Part shown: positions 1 through 11,660 of the stretch, in pieces
Position numbering within the stretch: position 1 is the stretch's first letter
Layout of the letters: every line of letters begins with the position of its first letter
Source of the DNA: Enoplolaimus lenunculus
Taxonomy: Eukaryota; Nematoda; Enoplea; Enoplida; Thoracostomopsidae
Length of the DNA stretch: 64,000 nucleotides
Direction of reading: 5' to 3'
Assembly: GCA_030248215.1 (NCBI GenBank)
Contig: JASANG010001329.1
Span: forward strand, 62,001 to 126,000
Position numbers and translations under genes: made by a program
The notes under the pieces: generated by a model
The model's database searches: none
Told to the model about the DNA's origin: nothing
What the model saw: only the letters and a program-made list of their open reading frames with translations

Positions 1-167
1 TTCAAAAAAATAATGGTTTTGGACAACAATTGTTTTCCCCTTTTACCGTAACTTGCCACTGATACTTGAGCGCGAATGTGCCAAATTCAACCATTAAAGA
101 AAGAATCCAGTAAATCCTAAAATTTCGCTGCATCTATTTCTACGATCGGCTCTGTGCATGGCTTTTC

Positions 168-282
168 TAGCGGACCCGGAGCGAGAGGGGGCTAGGGAGT
201 GCTCAGCCCCCCTAAAACAAATTACCCCCTTAGAAAATTTTCAATCTTGCTTATAAGTCATCGAAAGCTTTTATATATGCCC
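168..282. mobile_element. CCCGTAGCC-family MITE, fragment
   Basis: GGACCCGGAGCGAGAGGGGG, GCTCAGCCCCCC and TAGAAAATTTTCAATCTTGC match the family; the right end is lost. Confidence 0.45.
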
Positions 283-796
283 ATCCTTAAATAGATTTGG
301 CCGGCGTAGCATGATGAGCTTACTACAGGGCCGGTTGCTAGTCAACGTGAAGACTAAATGACCAGAGGTATGGTATATTCTAGTATCATAAGTGAGTTCA
401 ATTGCAGTGTCGCTCCATACTCTTGTTCCACTGTTTACCCAGTACATACGGGCCGAGTAAATAAAGCGCACCTATAAACGGACTAAATTCAAATTCAAAT
501 GTTTGCTAAGACATCAATAGCATGACGAACATCAGACAGCAGAAGAAAACGAAAAAATGAGAAACAAACATAAACAAAGCCACTGGGTATAATAGTATTT
601 TTCTGGCTTAAGTTATCAGATCACTACTGTTTTTATTCTAAAACTGTAGAAGGATATCCCTTTACATCCTACCAGTCACTGTATAGGAAACCTCCAAAAT
701 ATGACAACGCAACGATTTTAGAAAAAATTTTCAGTTGTTTAAAATAATATCTCATGGGAATGTTGAAAATAAACTAAATATTGAGTAAAAAGTCTG

Positions 797-984
797 GGCC
801 AATGTAAAGAACAGCGGTGGAACAGTATTATAAGCTTATTCCTAAGACTAAGCCTAAACCTAAGCCTAAGCCTAAGCTTAAGCCTAAGCCTAAGGTTAAG
901 CCAAGCAAGAAAATAGCATAAAGCTCAAGCTTATTCTATTCTAGTCCCACAGAAAACGTTCCGCCCCTGATCTTTACATGGGCC
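797..984. mobile_element. hAT-like hexamer-bearing MITE, copy A
   Basis: 188 bp. Left end GGCCAATGTAAAGAACAG, right end the inverse of GGCCCATGTAAAGATCAG followed by GGGGCGGAAC. Flanked by a perfect 8-bp duplication AAAGTCTG at 789-796 and 985-992. The interior is ~10 CCTAAG-type hexamers. The 8-bp TSD fits the hAT superfamily; no coding capacity. Confidence 0.85.
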
Positions 985-1568
985 AAAGTCTGAAACTTAA
1001 TCCGCTTTTTTGTCGTGTCTCGGAATAAAATTTTAGTCAAAATATAAAATTAAAAAAGCCTGAACTGTAACAGGACGATAGCAGCGCAAATTGATATAAA
1101 TTGTAATAAATTGTTTAGCGATTACCTGAGCTTAATTTTTACTATTCGTTTATAGTCTATAAACTTTATTCAGATTCAGATTATATACGTGGATCGATCT
1201 CATGTTAAAAATTGCACTTTCTAGCAGGACAAGACCGGTGTGTGTATGAAAGACAATCACCCCAGAATCCGCAAACAAGATCCACCAACGATAATGGTTG
1301 AAAGTGTACCGTCGATTGTTTTGACAATTACCCCTAGCACTACGGTTAGTTTTTTTGACAGCCTACCACAACGAAAAAGCGAAACACAACACACATTGTA
1401 CCCGGAGTCGAATAACTATAAAAAACCTGCTTCGTGAGCACACAACTTTTGTGGTCTATTTTGCGTATAAAAAAATGGGCGTGAATTGGGTCGTAGTGGT
1501 GGTGCTCTCTCTGGGAACGCACTAAATTACCGGATAAAGCCATGTGGTGATAAAACTAAATACAGATA

Positions 1569-1632
1569 CGCTATATATATAGATATATATAGATATATAT
1601 TATATATATTATATATATACAGATATATATAA
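1569..1632. repeat. AT-rich microsatellite
   Basis: TATATA with interspersed GATA units, 64 bp. Confidence 0.85.
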
Positions 1633-2271
1633 TATAGACATGTAAATATAAAATGTATGTATAGAATCAATGTATGTATGCATACTTAATACACATTTAA
1701 AGTAAATATATAAATAAACAAATATTCGTATACATTCCGAGGGATGCCAAGGAATGAGAGGCTGAAACGTCACCACGGAGACACAGCTGTAAAGTTAAAG
1801 GTGAAAATTAAAATTGCTGCCCACTCTCAGCTCCCTGAACTTCACTAGATGGTGGCCCTTTAATCAGGATGAGAGGGCACCCGAGTCCGGAGTGGGTACA
1901 TCCCTAGCCGACATCCTTGGAGATAATCGCGAAACTCCATAAGGTCCAGTGTGTATGCAGCAAAAGCGAACTAACGGAATCCGAACCCCCGACGAGCGTT
2001 GACCGCCTTACCCACCTTCATGGATCTCGACCAATATCCTAGTTGTTTTTTTGGTCCAGCCCTTACCCCAATGTCAATCAGTCGTCACGCCGTTTATAAA
2101 TACTTACATTGTGACAAAACCAACACTGTTCTATTTTCGTTGCAACTGTATTTGAGACTACGACAACGTGGTATATCAGCGAATTGGCGGAAATATAGCA
2201 GAAACAAAGTTTGGTCAAGCAGGACAAAACTGAATCTTTACAGCATTCAGCAATCTATCCGCCTAGCCGAA

Positions 2272-2366
2272 CGGCCAATGTTACATTTAGGGCAAGCATA
2301 TTTCTGAGCCTATGCGTTAGCTTAAGCGTTGAAAAAGTAAATTCCTAAGCCTACGCCTAATCGACC
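2272..2366. mobile_element. Hexamer-bearing MITE, fragment
   Basis: The left end GGCCAATGTTAC, followed by CCTAAG/CCTACG hexamers, matches the family; no right terminus was found. Confidence 0.4.
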
Positions 2367-2755
2367 ACGTCTGTGTATAGTATAAACTGTAAGCTTCCAA
2401 AAAGTCCTGTTGAAAATTATTTTGGCCCCTCCTGCATATTGGAATGGTTTGTTTGAATAAAACGCCAAAAACAGATAAAAACCAACAGCTTATCGTCTGT
2501 TGCACTAGCGGGTCGGTGTGGGCAAATTTGAGCTTAAATGCTAGTTAAATTTGAATTTATTGATAAAAAGATAATGAAATTATTTCTATATCGGTATTCC
2601 ACACAAAATGGATTACTATTAATAAAGGAATTGTTGTCTGTTCTGCGTCATATATAACACAGATATAAAACAGCCCTTCACAATTTTTCCCAACTTCGTG
2701 CTTAAATCATTACAGGGTGCGATAACGAGTGGTTAATTTTGCACTGACAAATATT

Positions 2756-2962
2756 GGCCAATGTATGGAACAGATGTGTAACAGTAGTATATGCATATTT
2801 CTAAGCCTAAGTCTGAGCCTAAGCTTAAACTTAAACCTAAGGGTTAAGAATGAGCTTACACCTAAGCCCAAACTTAGACTTCCTAAGTTAAATTTAATCT
2901 AAAGCTTAAGGTTTATTCCAGTAACACATAAAAATGTTCCGCCACTGATCTTTACATAGGCC
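2756..2962. mobile_element. hAT-like hexamer-bearing MITE, copy B
   Basis: 207 bp with left end GGCCAATGTATGGAACAG and right end GTTCCGCCACTGATCTTTAC followed by ATAGGCC. The interior is degenerate CCTAAG/CTTAAA hexamers. Ends are diverged and the 8-bp flanks do not match, so this is an old or rearranged copy. Confidence 0.7.
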
Positions 2963-4036
2963 CCAGCGTTAATGCGGAGATCTTGTACGCAATATGATTA
3001 ACATTTTTCAAAATTTTGAGATGTTGGCGTTAATTAGGCTTAGGATTATACTTTGGCTTACGTTTATAATAAGGTTGATGATTAGGCATTAGGCAAAGGG
3101 ATAAGTTTTCTGATGAAGTGTACATGGAAGTAACCAGGATTTTCATTTGGGGAGAACACGGATACTTTAGAGGTGTGTTTAGCGTGAAAAAATAAATTTT
3201 GGTACATATACCACGAAAGCAATGCCGGTTGAGCTAAAAGAAAAGCACCAACAACCAGTACGGGAATGGAGCGCACAGGAAATCATAGGTTCAATTCATT
3301 CAAAACTGAATTTTTTCCAAGACCATTATGCGGCATCGCCCATTTGGGCTCCTCTAGCTACACCTCCGAAATTGTACCGGTGTCTATGTTGAAGCTGAGG
3401 TTAATATATGCAGGTCCGGAGTAGCCACCCCCCATATACCCATTTGGAGAGGCCCCATCTCTAAAGGAGTCCCCAACCTGACCGGTTGAAACACAAACCG
3501 CCGAAGTTTTAAAACTCGTTATACCTGATGTTTTAGGCAACGTTAGTATTTGTTTCACTTCTTGTTCACAAACTGAGAAGAAATCAATCAAAATTTAAAT
3601 TCAATTATTAGCTTCGAAATTCTGACCAAATATTTAATGTCAAACTTGAAATTCGTAGCGATACATCAAAAATAATAATGCAAGATCTAAAGCTGAAGTC
3701 TGAATTTCTAATACTAAATATTCAGGAGGTAGCCATGATTTCGAACTGGTGTGAGATCTGGAGTAAAAAGTGACGAATGGTCTTGGTTCCGGTGTAAAAG
3801 TATAAAATTTGACGTATAGAAAATACCTAGTCACGATATGAACAGTTACATAATGATTTTTGGTGCATGCATTCGTAGTAGTGTTGACCCCAAATCATAG
3901 CTTATAGTGACACGCTCAATACTAGCTAATGCATCGTACAGTCGTTAGTGACATGATCAATATGGGTAATTATAAAAAATTTCGCCAAAAGCCTTCAAAC
4001 CGTTGCAGCAGGAATCTGTCCGTAGAAAATATAGAA

Positions 4037-4100
4037 ATACAAACAAACAAACAAACAAACAAACAAACGAACGAACAAACGAACGAATAAACAAAGAAAC
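4037..4100. repeat. (CAAA)n microsatellite
   Basis: ACAA units followed by CGAA and AATA variants, 64 bp. Confidence 0.9.
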
Positions 4101-4835
4101 ATAAGTTAAAATAGTCCACTGCAACGGTTGCAACTGCTTTAGTTTCTTGGCTATTGCTATAGAATAAGCGACGGCAATTTTTTTCGTCAGTCAGCGTTTG
4201 CTCAAAAAGTGTGCTTTTGAATAACCCGTTATAGGGTATTTTCTAAATAAACGAGTTGACGCGTATGAATTTTGGAAGTTCTGTTTTTCCACAAGGTCAA
4301 GCAATATAGGATCTCTTCTTCGCCATGAAATGAACACTCGCCAATTGATAAACAATATTTGTTTTTATCCAAAGCCTAAAGTTAAGCCTAAGCTAAGTAT
4401 TTTGCAGTGGTTTATCCTTTCTTGACGCTCTCATGTAACATAAAAGTGACGATGTTTAACTAAAAATATCAGACAGATTAATTAAATAACACGAAATTTA
4501 AACTGCAAAAATACCAAAAATTAAAAATTTACAATTGAATGTCAACAAACGAGAATTCCAGCGCTTAACAAACCCACAAAAGTACATAATAATCCACAGT
4601 TTTAAACCATTCTTAGGCAATATTTATTTCATCCGGTTTACTCAAAACAGCTAATATATTAAGCTAAGTATTCATTTATATGTACATATGTACAGAATGC
4701 ATTGTTTAACAAATTGACATATCAATTTTGAGTGTTCCTGTGTGTATACTTGGACGCCGTAAAAGCTCGCAAGCCTACCGGAGAATTGGTACTGCGTATA
4801 TGCTTAATTTGCGTAGTATCCAATAAAGTATATTG

Positions 4836-5106
4836 CAGGGTGCAACCACAGGTCAAAATACTGGAGTTGGATGTCAAAAAAACTTGCCGTAGCCGGCTGT
4901 GAAAAGAGATTAGTTAACCTGTTTCGTTTTTCGAATTTTAGCAAATAGTTGTAATGTTAAACGTTAGATGTCTTTGGTTTACGAAAATATATATATAATA
5001 CGAAATCTGTGTAAATTTTCATCAAAATTAGTACGAAAATCGCCAAACAGATAAATTTTCTAAAACTACGCTCAATTTCGCTAGCGAAATTGGCAGAACA
5101 TCTGGT
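4836..5106. mobile_element. GGAGCC-rich hAT-like MITE, diverged copy
   Basis: CAGGGTGCAACCACAGGTC start, TTTTAGCAAATAGTTG middle and AATTGGCAGAACATCTGG end match the family. The right terminus is missing. Confidence 0.5.
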
Positions 5107-5107
5107 T

Positions 5108-5212
5108 AACAACTAAGCGGTGACAGTAAACGTCTCCCACCTGTGAAACTTGTTCGAATCTTAGCAGAAAACGGGTCTCTGCTAAAACAGAAAATATTCA
5201 CGCAACAAAGGG
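5108..5212 (+). mobile_element. piggyBac-like tRNA-promoter element, 3' fragment
   Basis: Matches the tRNA-like half of the 263-bp family (TGACAGTAAACGTCTCCCAC, then TTGTTCGAATCTTAGC) and ends AAAGGG followed by TTAA. The left half is missing. Confidence 0.6.
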
Positions 5213-5424
5213 TTAAAATTATCCAAAATTAATCGCTTTTAGGTTTTTACGGTAACAGAAAGCTTCGTAAATAGATTAAAGCATGTTTGACGACTGACGT
5301 AGTAACACTAGCGATATTATGACACAGGACTGTCCCAACTGCACGGTCGGGTTAACTCCTTTCACCGAAGTACTGCGAATATACATGGTTCTGCTCCTAA
5401 ATTTTTCCGAAACATATGGCCACG

Positions 5425-5495
5425 CCTGTAATCGAACCTCTCCCTCGCGAGTCAAGCGAGCTACCCATTACATCACGCGCAGGATATCATGTCTT
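5425..5495 (-). repeat. tRNA-like (SINE-type) sequence, minus strand
   Basis: The minus strand reads TAATGGGTAGCTCGCTTGAC then GAGGTTCGATTACAGG, i.e. A- and B-box-like motifs in tRNA spacing. No full cloverleaf. Confidence 0.35.
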
Positions 5496-5591
5496 TCTAC
5501 TGCTGTATGGGCCCCTGCATGCGTGACTTAACATTGCACACTATGCAGATACACACATACACCACGTATACCAATAAGGACAGGTCCGTCG

Positions 5592-5748
5592 CCAAACTCA
5601 CTTGGCTAGGGGGCTAAATATGTTTCAGGAGGGTATTGAAGGATTTTCGAAAACTTACAAGCAAGGTTGAAAATTTTCTAGGGGTTAAAGATCTTCCAGG
5701 GGGTGGCTGAGCCCCTCGACCCACTTTGGCTACGGCTACGACACAAGA
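5592..5748. mobile_element. CCCGTAGCC-family MITE
   Basis: CAAGCAAGGTTGAAAATTTT core, GGTGGCTGAGCCCC and the end TTTGGCTACGGCTACG match the ~155-bp family. Confidence 0.55.
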
Positions 5749-5891
5749 AGACAATCAAGTATAAATCAGATGTTTTACTAGCGTTTCAACTTTCTGCATC
5801 TTGGGAATTCGTTTCTTCTAGTTTATTCTGGTATCCTTGTCGCATAGAATCGATAATGCGTTGAATCATATTGCGCCACATCTGTAACGAG

Positions 5892-6271
5892 CAGGGCACA
5901 ACCGGAGGTGAAAAATACCAAAGTCGAAGCCGCAGGTCAGCAATAGTTTCAGGGGTCGGAGGTGAGGCGAAATTAGGTGATTAAAATGATGTTTAATTTG
6001 TAAATTTTAGCAAATGTTTGTAGCGCGTTCTTAAATTTTTGTTTTATGCTTATTTTTTTATGAAATTTCATCAATTTTTTTCTTCAGAATTGTGCCAAAA
6101 GTTAAACCGAAACGCGGCAAAGATTTTGTAAAACTATTCAAATTTCACCAACGAAATTGACGGAACCTCCGGCAAAAATACTGCCGAAGCCGGGGGTCGA
6201 TTTTCTGAAGGAAACGTCGGTCTATTTTTTGCCGGGGCACGAGCCGTAGGCAGACCTCTGGTTGCACTCTG
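5892..6271. mobile_element. GGAGCC-rich hAT-like MITE, copy 1
   Basis: Ends CAGGGCACAACCGGAGGT and the inverse of CAGAGTGCAACCAGAGG. Flanks GTAACGAG and GTAACCAG match at 7 of 8. The middle (TTTTAGCAAATGTTTGTAGC, CGAAACG) recurs at 20408, 32884 and 39515. A diverged relative lies at 4836-5106. Confidence 0.7.
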
Positions 6272-6621
6272 GTAACCAGTATTTAATTTCATTTTGAGCC
6301 CGACAGTTACTGTAATAAACTAGAAAAAGTAGTTGTGTTTCACCACTAACAGAAATTCGGATCAGGGTCAAATTCTGTCAAAAGAAGTGTTCGCAAACAT
6401 TTAACCTACGATAGATAGATTTTGAAGAGTAGAGAATGTGGAACACTCTAGCAAATAGCACGATATTAAAATTTTCGCTTGGAGAAGCGTCTAGAGCATA
6501 TCAAGGCAATATAATGGCAGAATTTTGGCGTTAAGCGCAGAGTTTACAGTAAATTTGAATTTAACAAAAGCGTCCTAAGTACAGTGAAAACTGAATATTT
6601 TAAAACGTCTGTGATGTCTAT

Positions 6622-6627
6622 TTTATT
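6622..6627 (-). terminator. AATAAA polyadenylation signal
   Basis: AATAAA on the minus strand overlapping the TAA stop of the candidate globin terminal exon. An ordinary motif in AT-rich DNA; meaningful only if that exon is real. Confidence 0.35.
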
Positions 6628-6808
6628 GATCTTCCTTGTATATCGACAGGAAAATGAAAACGATCCATGCATTCAAAAGCAGTTTGTATGAGCTTACATC
6701 GTACGGTGAATACTGAGACGCCTGACGATCCGCCATGTTTTTCAGTATAGTTTTTTCTAAAATAGCTTCCTGCAATGTATTCCACCAATCTGCGTTCATT
6801 TCGTTGTT
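6623..6808 (-). CDS. Candidate terminal exon of the globin gene (helix H)
   Basis: Acceptor ATTGTTTCAG|AAC opens a 61-codon frame. NNEMNADWWNTLQEAILEKT resembles the start of globin helix H, where a conserved Trp follows the GH corner. The stop TAA (6625-6623) overlaps an AATAAA polyadenylation signal, as expected for a last exon. Against it: a second frame is also open across the whole exon, the C-terminus KLLLNAWIVFIFLSIY is not typical of globins, a donor-like GAT|GTAAGC occurs inside, and the exon is 3.1 kb from exon 4 with the G-helix exon missing. Link to the globin gene is inference. Confidence 0.35.
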   Translation of the reverse strand, partial: NNEMNADWWNTLQEAILEKTILKNMADRQASQYSPYDVSSYKLLLNAWIVFIFLSIYKEDQ

Positions 6809-7259
6809 CTGAAACAATATATATATACAATTCAGGGTTCAGCCAGAATGAATGTTCCATACGGAATTCGTGCAAAAATTCAATCCCTGTTACTGTTCCT
6901 GTTCGTACATTCAATGAAGCAGTAATCGGAATTTTTACTGTTTTTATGGCAAATTACTTATAATCACATATTACAAACCTTGTCTTTGAAAAATTGTTAT
7001 TTCGAAATCAGTGTTTTTGCAATTAAGTTCAATTTTGGTAATAAACTGTTAATTGACGTGTTTTCGCAAAATTTGGTGATGAGAAATAGCTGATAATTCG
7101 CTCAACCTTTTTGGCAAGGTTTCGAAAAATTCCAACAGTAATTCGGTGATGAAAATTATTTCAAACTCCGGTTTCTGTTCATGTTCCGATTCCTGCAAAG
7201 AAATTCAATTCTTGGTCCTGTTCGTCTTCCGGCAAAATTTAGTTCCTGTTGGAACCTAG

Positions 7260-7312
7260 ATATATTATATATATGTATATATATTTATATATATTTATAT
7301 ATATGTATATAT
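7260..7312. repeat. AT-rich microsatellite
   Basis: TATATATGTATATATAT-type tract bordering a repeat containing TTCCTGTTC phrases (6830-6960 and 7130-7256 share these phrases). Confidence 0.85.
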
Positions 7313-8344
7313 AGTTTACGGAACAGAATGTAGAGTGTTGCACAAAGTGCTTTCCATACTGTGATTTTCAGGGATGTACCAATCTCATTTTTAGTAATTT
7401 ATTCTACCTAGTTTTGTCCCAATAAGCACCCACATTATACATCTCAAACTAAAAAAATTGCTGAACATTTGAGCAACATGAGATATGTTTCATATTCCTA
7501 TTAAAAAGGCTGTAACTGGGCGAGCACTGTTTATTTGAGTTAATTAGAATAGCATCAAAGAACATTAGAATCCGCAGTAACTGTTAGTACTTCTGCAACA
7601 TATTGTGGACAGCAAAACATTTTGTATTGTTTATCATAATGTTTTTACCAGACGAGTTCATATTGAAGGGCAAAAGCGGTCAACATTCGTTGGGAGTTTA
7701 AACGTTAATCTTAACTTATTGGTAATAGCACAAAATCTGTTTGAATATAATGAAATTCCAGTAGTTTTCTTACTATGAAATTTTAGAAGTTTTTGGACAA
7801 TGGTTAGGTTGCAGCATAACTTAACGTCAGTTATATTGTATAAAGATTTTAGTCTTTATGAGATTAATCGACGCTGCAAGAATACGATGCGCTTTTTAAG
7901 CTTCTATTCCTGACTATGTAGTGAAACCAATAACTCGGCTATGAAATGCCGACTTTTTAACTTATGTGTTTTCTCACTAAAGTCAAAGAACAACTAACGT
8001 CAGTGGTCGGCTTGAGCTGAGTGGTTTTTAATCCATGGACCGTGATTGGTGTTGTGACACTACCCGATTTATGGAATTATTAAACAACCCCGAAGAAAAG
8101 GAATTTGAGCAATTTTGCTGTCCTCAATATGTTTCAAAAGAATTAATATAGTTACGACTATTTCGGACAATAATGTTTTTTATGCTTTTCCAAATTACAT
8201 CAAAAGGCAGTGCACGACCAGTTACTATTTTTTGACAAGAATATGAAGCTTATTCCATGTTGCTCAAGTATTGAACAATTTTTTAGAATTTCAACCGTTT
8301 TATAAAGCAGTTGTTTGAATTATTTGTACTAAAACAAGTATTGA

Positions 8345-8846
8345 GAGGAACCAAACATTGGACTAAAACCAATCGTTGTGGAGAAACCAGACGTTTGAGT
8401 TATACCAACCGTTGGTGTGAAGCCAATCGTTGGTGTAAAACCAACCGTTGGTGTGAAACAATCCTTTGGAGTGAAACCAATTGTTGTGCTTCAACTTATC
8501 GTTGAGGTAAAACCAACTGGTGGGGTGAACCTAACGTCAGGGTTAGATCAACCGTTGGGAAAACTATCGGCGAGGATAACCCTACCGTGTGATTGAAACC
8601 AACCGTTGAAGTGTAAAAAGTATCGTTTTGTTTAAACCAGCCGTTGGAGTAAAACAAACTGTTGTGATGCCAGCAACGGTTGAGTAGAACGATTATTGCG
8701 GTGAAATCCTCCGTTGGTGTGAAACAAACTGTTACGCTAAAACCAGTCATATGGATATGAGACCAACCGTCGGGGTCAAACTACCCGTTGGGGTGAAACC
8801 AATGGTTCGGGTGAAACAAATCGTTGGCGTGAAACCATTTGTGTTG
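8345..8846. repeat. ~500-bp minisatellite, ~21-bp unit
   Basis: About 22 degenerate units of GGTGTGAAACCAACCGTT type, each ~21 bp, diverged by substitutions and small indels. Units touch directly, so it is not a CRISPR array. It lies in the interval between globin exon 4 and the candidate last exon. The small ORFs on both strands are artefacts of it. Confidence 0.85.
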
Positions 8847-9952
8847 TACATTACGTACCTATAAATCCTCATGCCAGCAAATTATCAAAAGAATTCCAAC
8901 AGCCTTTCACAAAAATCGCCCAAAAAGTTTTTCGGACGGATCTACGATATGTGTACAAAGTTATTCAGTAATCATGAAAATTACATAGCTAAGGGATAGC
9001 AAGTGTTGGCTCAGAATGGTCAGTTTCATGCATTACTGTAAAGGGTTTCTGAACTAAAACTTCTTGAAGCCACCACTGGTGTTCCCTACATATTAATGCA
9101 GCCAGTGTGCACAATTTGAACAAGATATCTCTGACTCTGGTATTACTAGAATACCGACAACAAATTTAAGCTGAAAATCGGCACTTGAAATGAGCTAACA
9201 ATAAATGGATCAACACTATGGTATTCATAGGTATATGTTCTATTATGTACTAACAACTGAAATGTTTAAATGTTATAGTTTCGCAATCAAAAAATTGTTA
9301 AAACCGCTACCAGGCAGTTGAAGCCGACCATTGGCTGATACTTGAAAAATGCGGATTATATATCTTCAACGACGTTTGTTGTATAAAAATTTTATAATTT
9401 TTAATAGCAAAGGAGGAATAGTAACTATAAAAACCTATCATATCCAATAGCGGATACAAGGTGAAATACTGTACATCAGCAGCCGAGTTTAATTCAGGTG
9501 TTTGTATTCATCCCGAACCTATAGTGGTTCGTGGTGAACACTTGTATGTTAGGCGTCGCAACAGGGATCTAAACCAGGATTTTGTATTATGATTTAGCAC
9601 CAAAATAGCGGTTGGATTTCAGCCAGCGAGTTTTATTCACTATTAATCTCGTGTGATCTATTTTCAGAAAGTTTGGTACTGTTTGAGGGGCGTAACAGTT
9701 GCGTAACCATATTACTAAGCCGAAACCTCATCGTAAGATAAGGCTATAACAAAACGTAGACAAAGTCTAACCCAAAACAAAAAATTAGTCTAAAGCTTCA
9801 GCTTACACTATTGGAGTCTGACGAAAGAAGCAAAGCACTAACCAGTATGTACCCGTAGTGACTTCAGGACAATCATATTCCAACACATAAATTGAACAAA
9901 TTGCCATTCTATACTACTTATTAAACGATTCGCTTTACAATCTCAACTTTAC

Positions 9953-10210
9953 CTTCATTTTAACCGCGTGCAACTCGCCCAGTTGCGTCAGTCGTGTACA
10001 CAAACTGATCGTTCGATCCATTTCGTCAACAGCGGAATCCAACAAATCTGACATCGCTTTTGCGTGAGCACTAAACAACTGTTGAGATTTGAGGTCAATT
10101 TCTGACTCCAAAAACGACGGAGTGGCCAGTTCTTCCAGTCCAGATTTATTCAGAGCGGTTGCGGAGTCTAATGATGACTGTAAGTTGACTTGAGTCGTCG
10201 GGGTGTTAAC
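9953..10210 (-). CDS. Extended globin gene, exon 4 (helices E and F with both haem histidines)
   Basis: Acceptor TTGTTTCAG|GTT and donor AAG|GTAAAG, both phase 0; 86 residues. After ~40 insertion residues comes helix E, LFSAHAKAM, with His at the distal E7 position, then LLDSAVDEMD and helix F, LTQLGELHAVKMK, with the proximal F8 His. The two histidines are exactly 32 residues apart, as in neuroglobin (64/96) and cytoglobin (81/113) but not myoglobin (29). This is the strongest evidence for a haem-binding globin. Function (O2 sensing, redox, NO chemistry) cannot be told from sequence. The exon ends at the FG corner, so a G-helix exon must follow; I did not find it. Confidence 0.8.
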
Positions 10211-10662
10211 CTGAAACAATTATTGCGTCTACAAAACTATTGATGGGCAAATACCGTTTGTCGCACACAATGGACAATGACCAAGTTTATTAGTGCAACC
10301 TGTAAACGCGAAATAATACACAATGCGCAGTGTTCAAAATTTCGCGTATGCGCAGTACAAATTTTCCATATGATGGGATAGACTCCACGGACTCGAAATT
10401 CGCAATAATTCTTTCTTATTCAGCGTTCCAAATTTAACGTTGAATTTGAATATTTTCTGTTATCAAGCCGTTAGGAAGGTCAATAAGCTTGGGGGGCAAA
10501 AATTTGCGGAACAGCCATGGGTGAATTTGAGCGATTTACAATTGAGGCTAAAACTTTTAAGGGTGACATAAAATTTGTTTGGAAGGAATCATAGCTCCCA
10601 GTATCCTCTGGTCAGGAACCCTGTAGAAATTTCATACACGACTGCAAATATCAAACACGTAC

Positions 10663-11037
10663 GTCAGCATTCGTTTTAAAATTGAATTTAGTGCTGCACT
10701 GTGGCGTAATTGGTGATTTAACGCTATCTTCGTCCGAATTTCGCTGTTGTGAGCGTTTAGGTCTCGATTGAAGGGTTTGAGTTCTTCGAAGCCGATGCGG
10801 CGGCTCATTTCGATTCCGAGCGCTCGCTGGATCCCCTCGCGATGTGCCGCTTGTATCTGTAGGATTGCAAATTGCAGCTGCGCGATGTTGTAGGGTTAAT
10901 TCTTCAATTGCACGCTCACGAAATACTGCGTCAAAAAATCGTTTAAGTTCGTATTCTTGGTCGAACGCTGCGCGCAGCATTGACGCCCCTGGTTCGTTGG
11001 GATTACATCGACGGGACATTGCGATTGCTTTTTTAAC
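10663..11037 (-). CDS. Extended globin gene, exon 3 (helices A-C, then an insertion)
   Basis: Acceptor ATTTTCAG|GTT and donor GAC|GTACGT, both phase 0; 125 residues. The start (VKKAIAMSRR) would end helix A. EPGASMLRAAFDQEYELKRF then matches the globin B-C pattern (Gly, aliphatic, Phe, then E-L-K-x-F-F), supplying a candidate CD1 Phe at protein residue 444 or 448. The remaining ~85 residues are Arg/Ser/Pro-rich with no globin pattern. They form an insertion where CD loop and helix D normally sit, so CD1 and the distal His are ~135-139 residues apart instead of ~22. Assignment as globin depends on exon 4. Confidence 0.72.
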
Positions 11038-11392
11038 CTGAAAATATCACGTCAAAAATTAGTCAAAAATTTTAAAAATGGCGAGATAAAACCAACGTTT
11101 TTCCTGGAGACCGCTACTCATGACGAATGAGAATCGAGTCTGTGCGATCGAGTTAGTTTGTCACGATTCTGCCTTAAATTTCATGAACAATTTAGTGAAT
11201 GCACCCCAGGATGGTTAGCATCGCAATACGTTCAGCCAGGTCTAGGCAATAGAACTTATTTTCAAAATTTTGTGCATAAATTTATCGTTTAAATGGGCAA
11301 GTTTTTAATTTATTTCTTTGCAATAACCATATTTTGCCAAGTTGCAATTTTTAATTGATCTATTACGAATGTAGTTTGCAAATTATACATAC

Positions 11393-11550
11393 CGCAAGAA
11401 CATCTTGATAATGAGCTCTCGCTTTAGCATCATTTTCGTCTTCCTCAGCTTTTCTGTTTTCGTTCGATTCTCCAACGTCATATTTTGACGATCCATCGGT
11501 AGATTTTGTTTTCCCAAAACTGCTACTTCGACGTGCACCGCGGCGATGAT
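11393..11550 (-). CDS. Extended globin gene, exon 2 (acidic linker into helix A)
   Basis: Acceptor TTTGTAG|AT takes the phase 1 split codon from exon 1 (GAT, Asp). Donor GCG|GTATGT is phase 0. It encodes 52 whole codons: a basic/Ser patch RRGARRSSSFGK, an acidic Glu/Asp/Asn segment, then KARAHYQDVLA, probably the start of globin helix A continued in the next exon. The usual helix-A Trp is absent. Both splice sites match consensus and the phases fit the neighbours. Confidence 0.7.
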
Positions 11551-11660
11551 CTACAAATTTTAAGCACAAAATTCCTATAAACAATATTTTGTTTTGAAAG
11601 AAACTTTTTCCGTTCAACTGAATGTTTAATACTCGTCACAGTGCTAAGGTTAGTGCTCAA

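Larger units (their letters stand above)
1..6600. other. Gene-free interval
   Basis: No ORF here shows domains, splice signals in phase, or coding composition. It holds MITE copies A and B, GGAGCC-family and CCCGTAGCC-family elements, tRNA-like fragments and microsatellites. Unassigned parts (for example 1000-1560 and 3000-4020) show nothing I recognise. Confidence 0.6.

Noticed and set aside
8345-8846. Regular ~21-bp repeats resembling a CRISPR array
   Set aside because: Units are contiguous with no unique spacers, they are degenerate, and the genome is eukaryotic.
9084-9170. Possible G-helix exon on the minus strand (acceptor CGATTTTCAG, peptide LKFVVGILVIPESE)
   Set aside because: The spacing after the proximal His does not fit globins, the frame stops within 25 codons without a good donor, and the sequence looks like repeat DNA.
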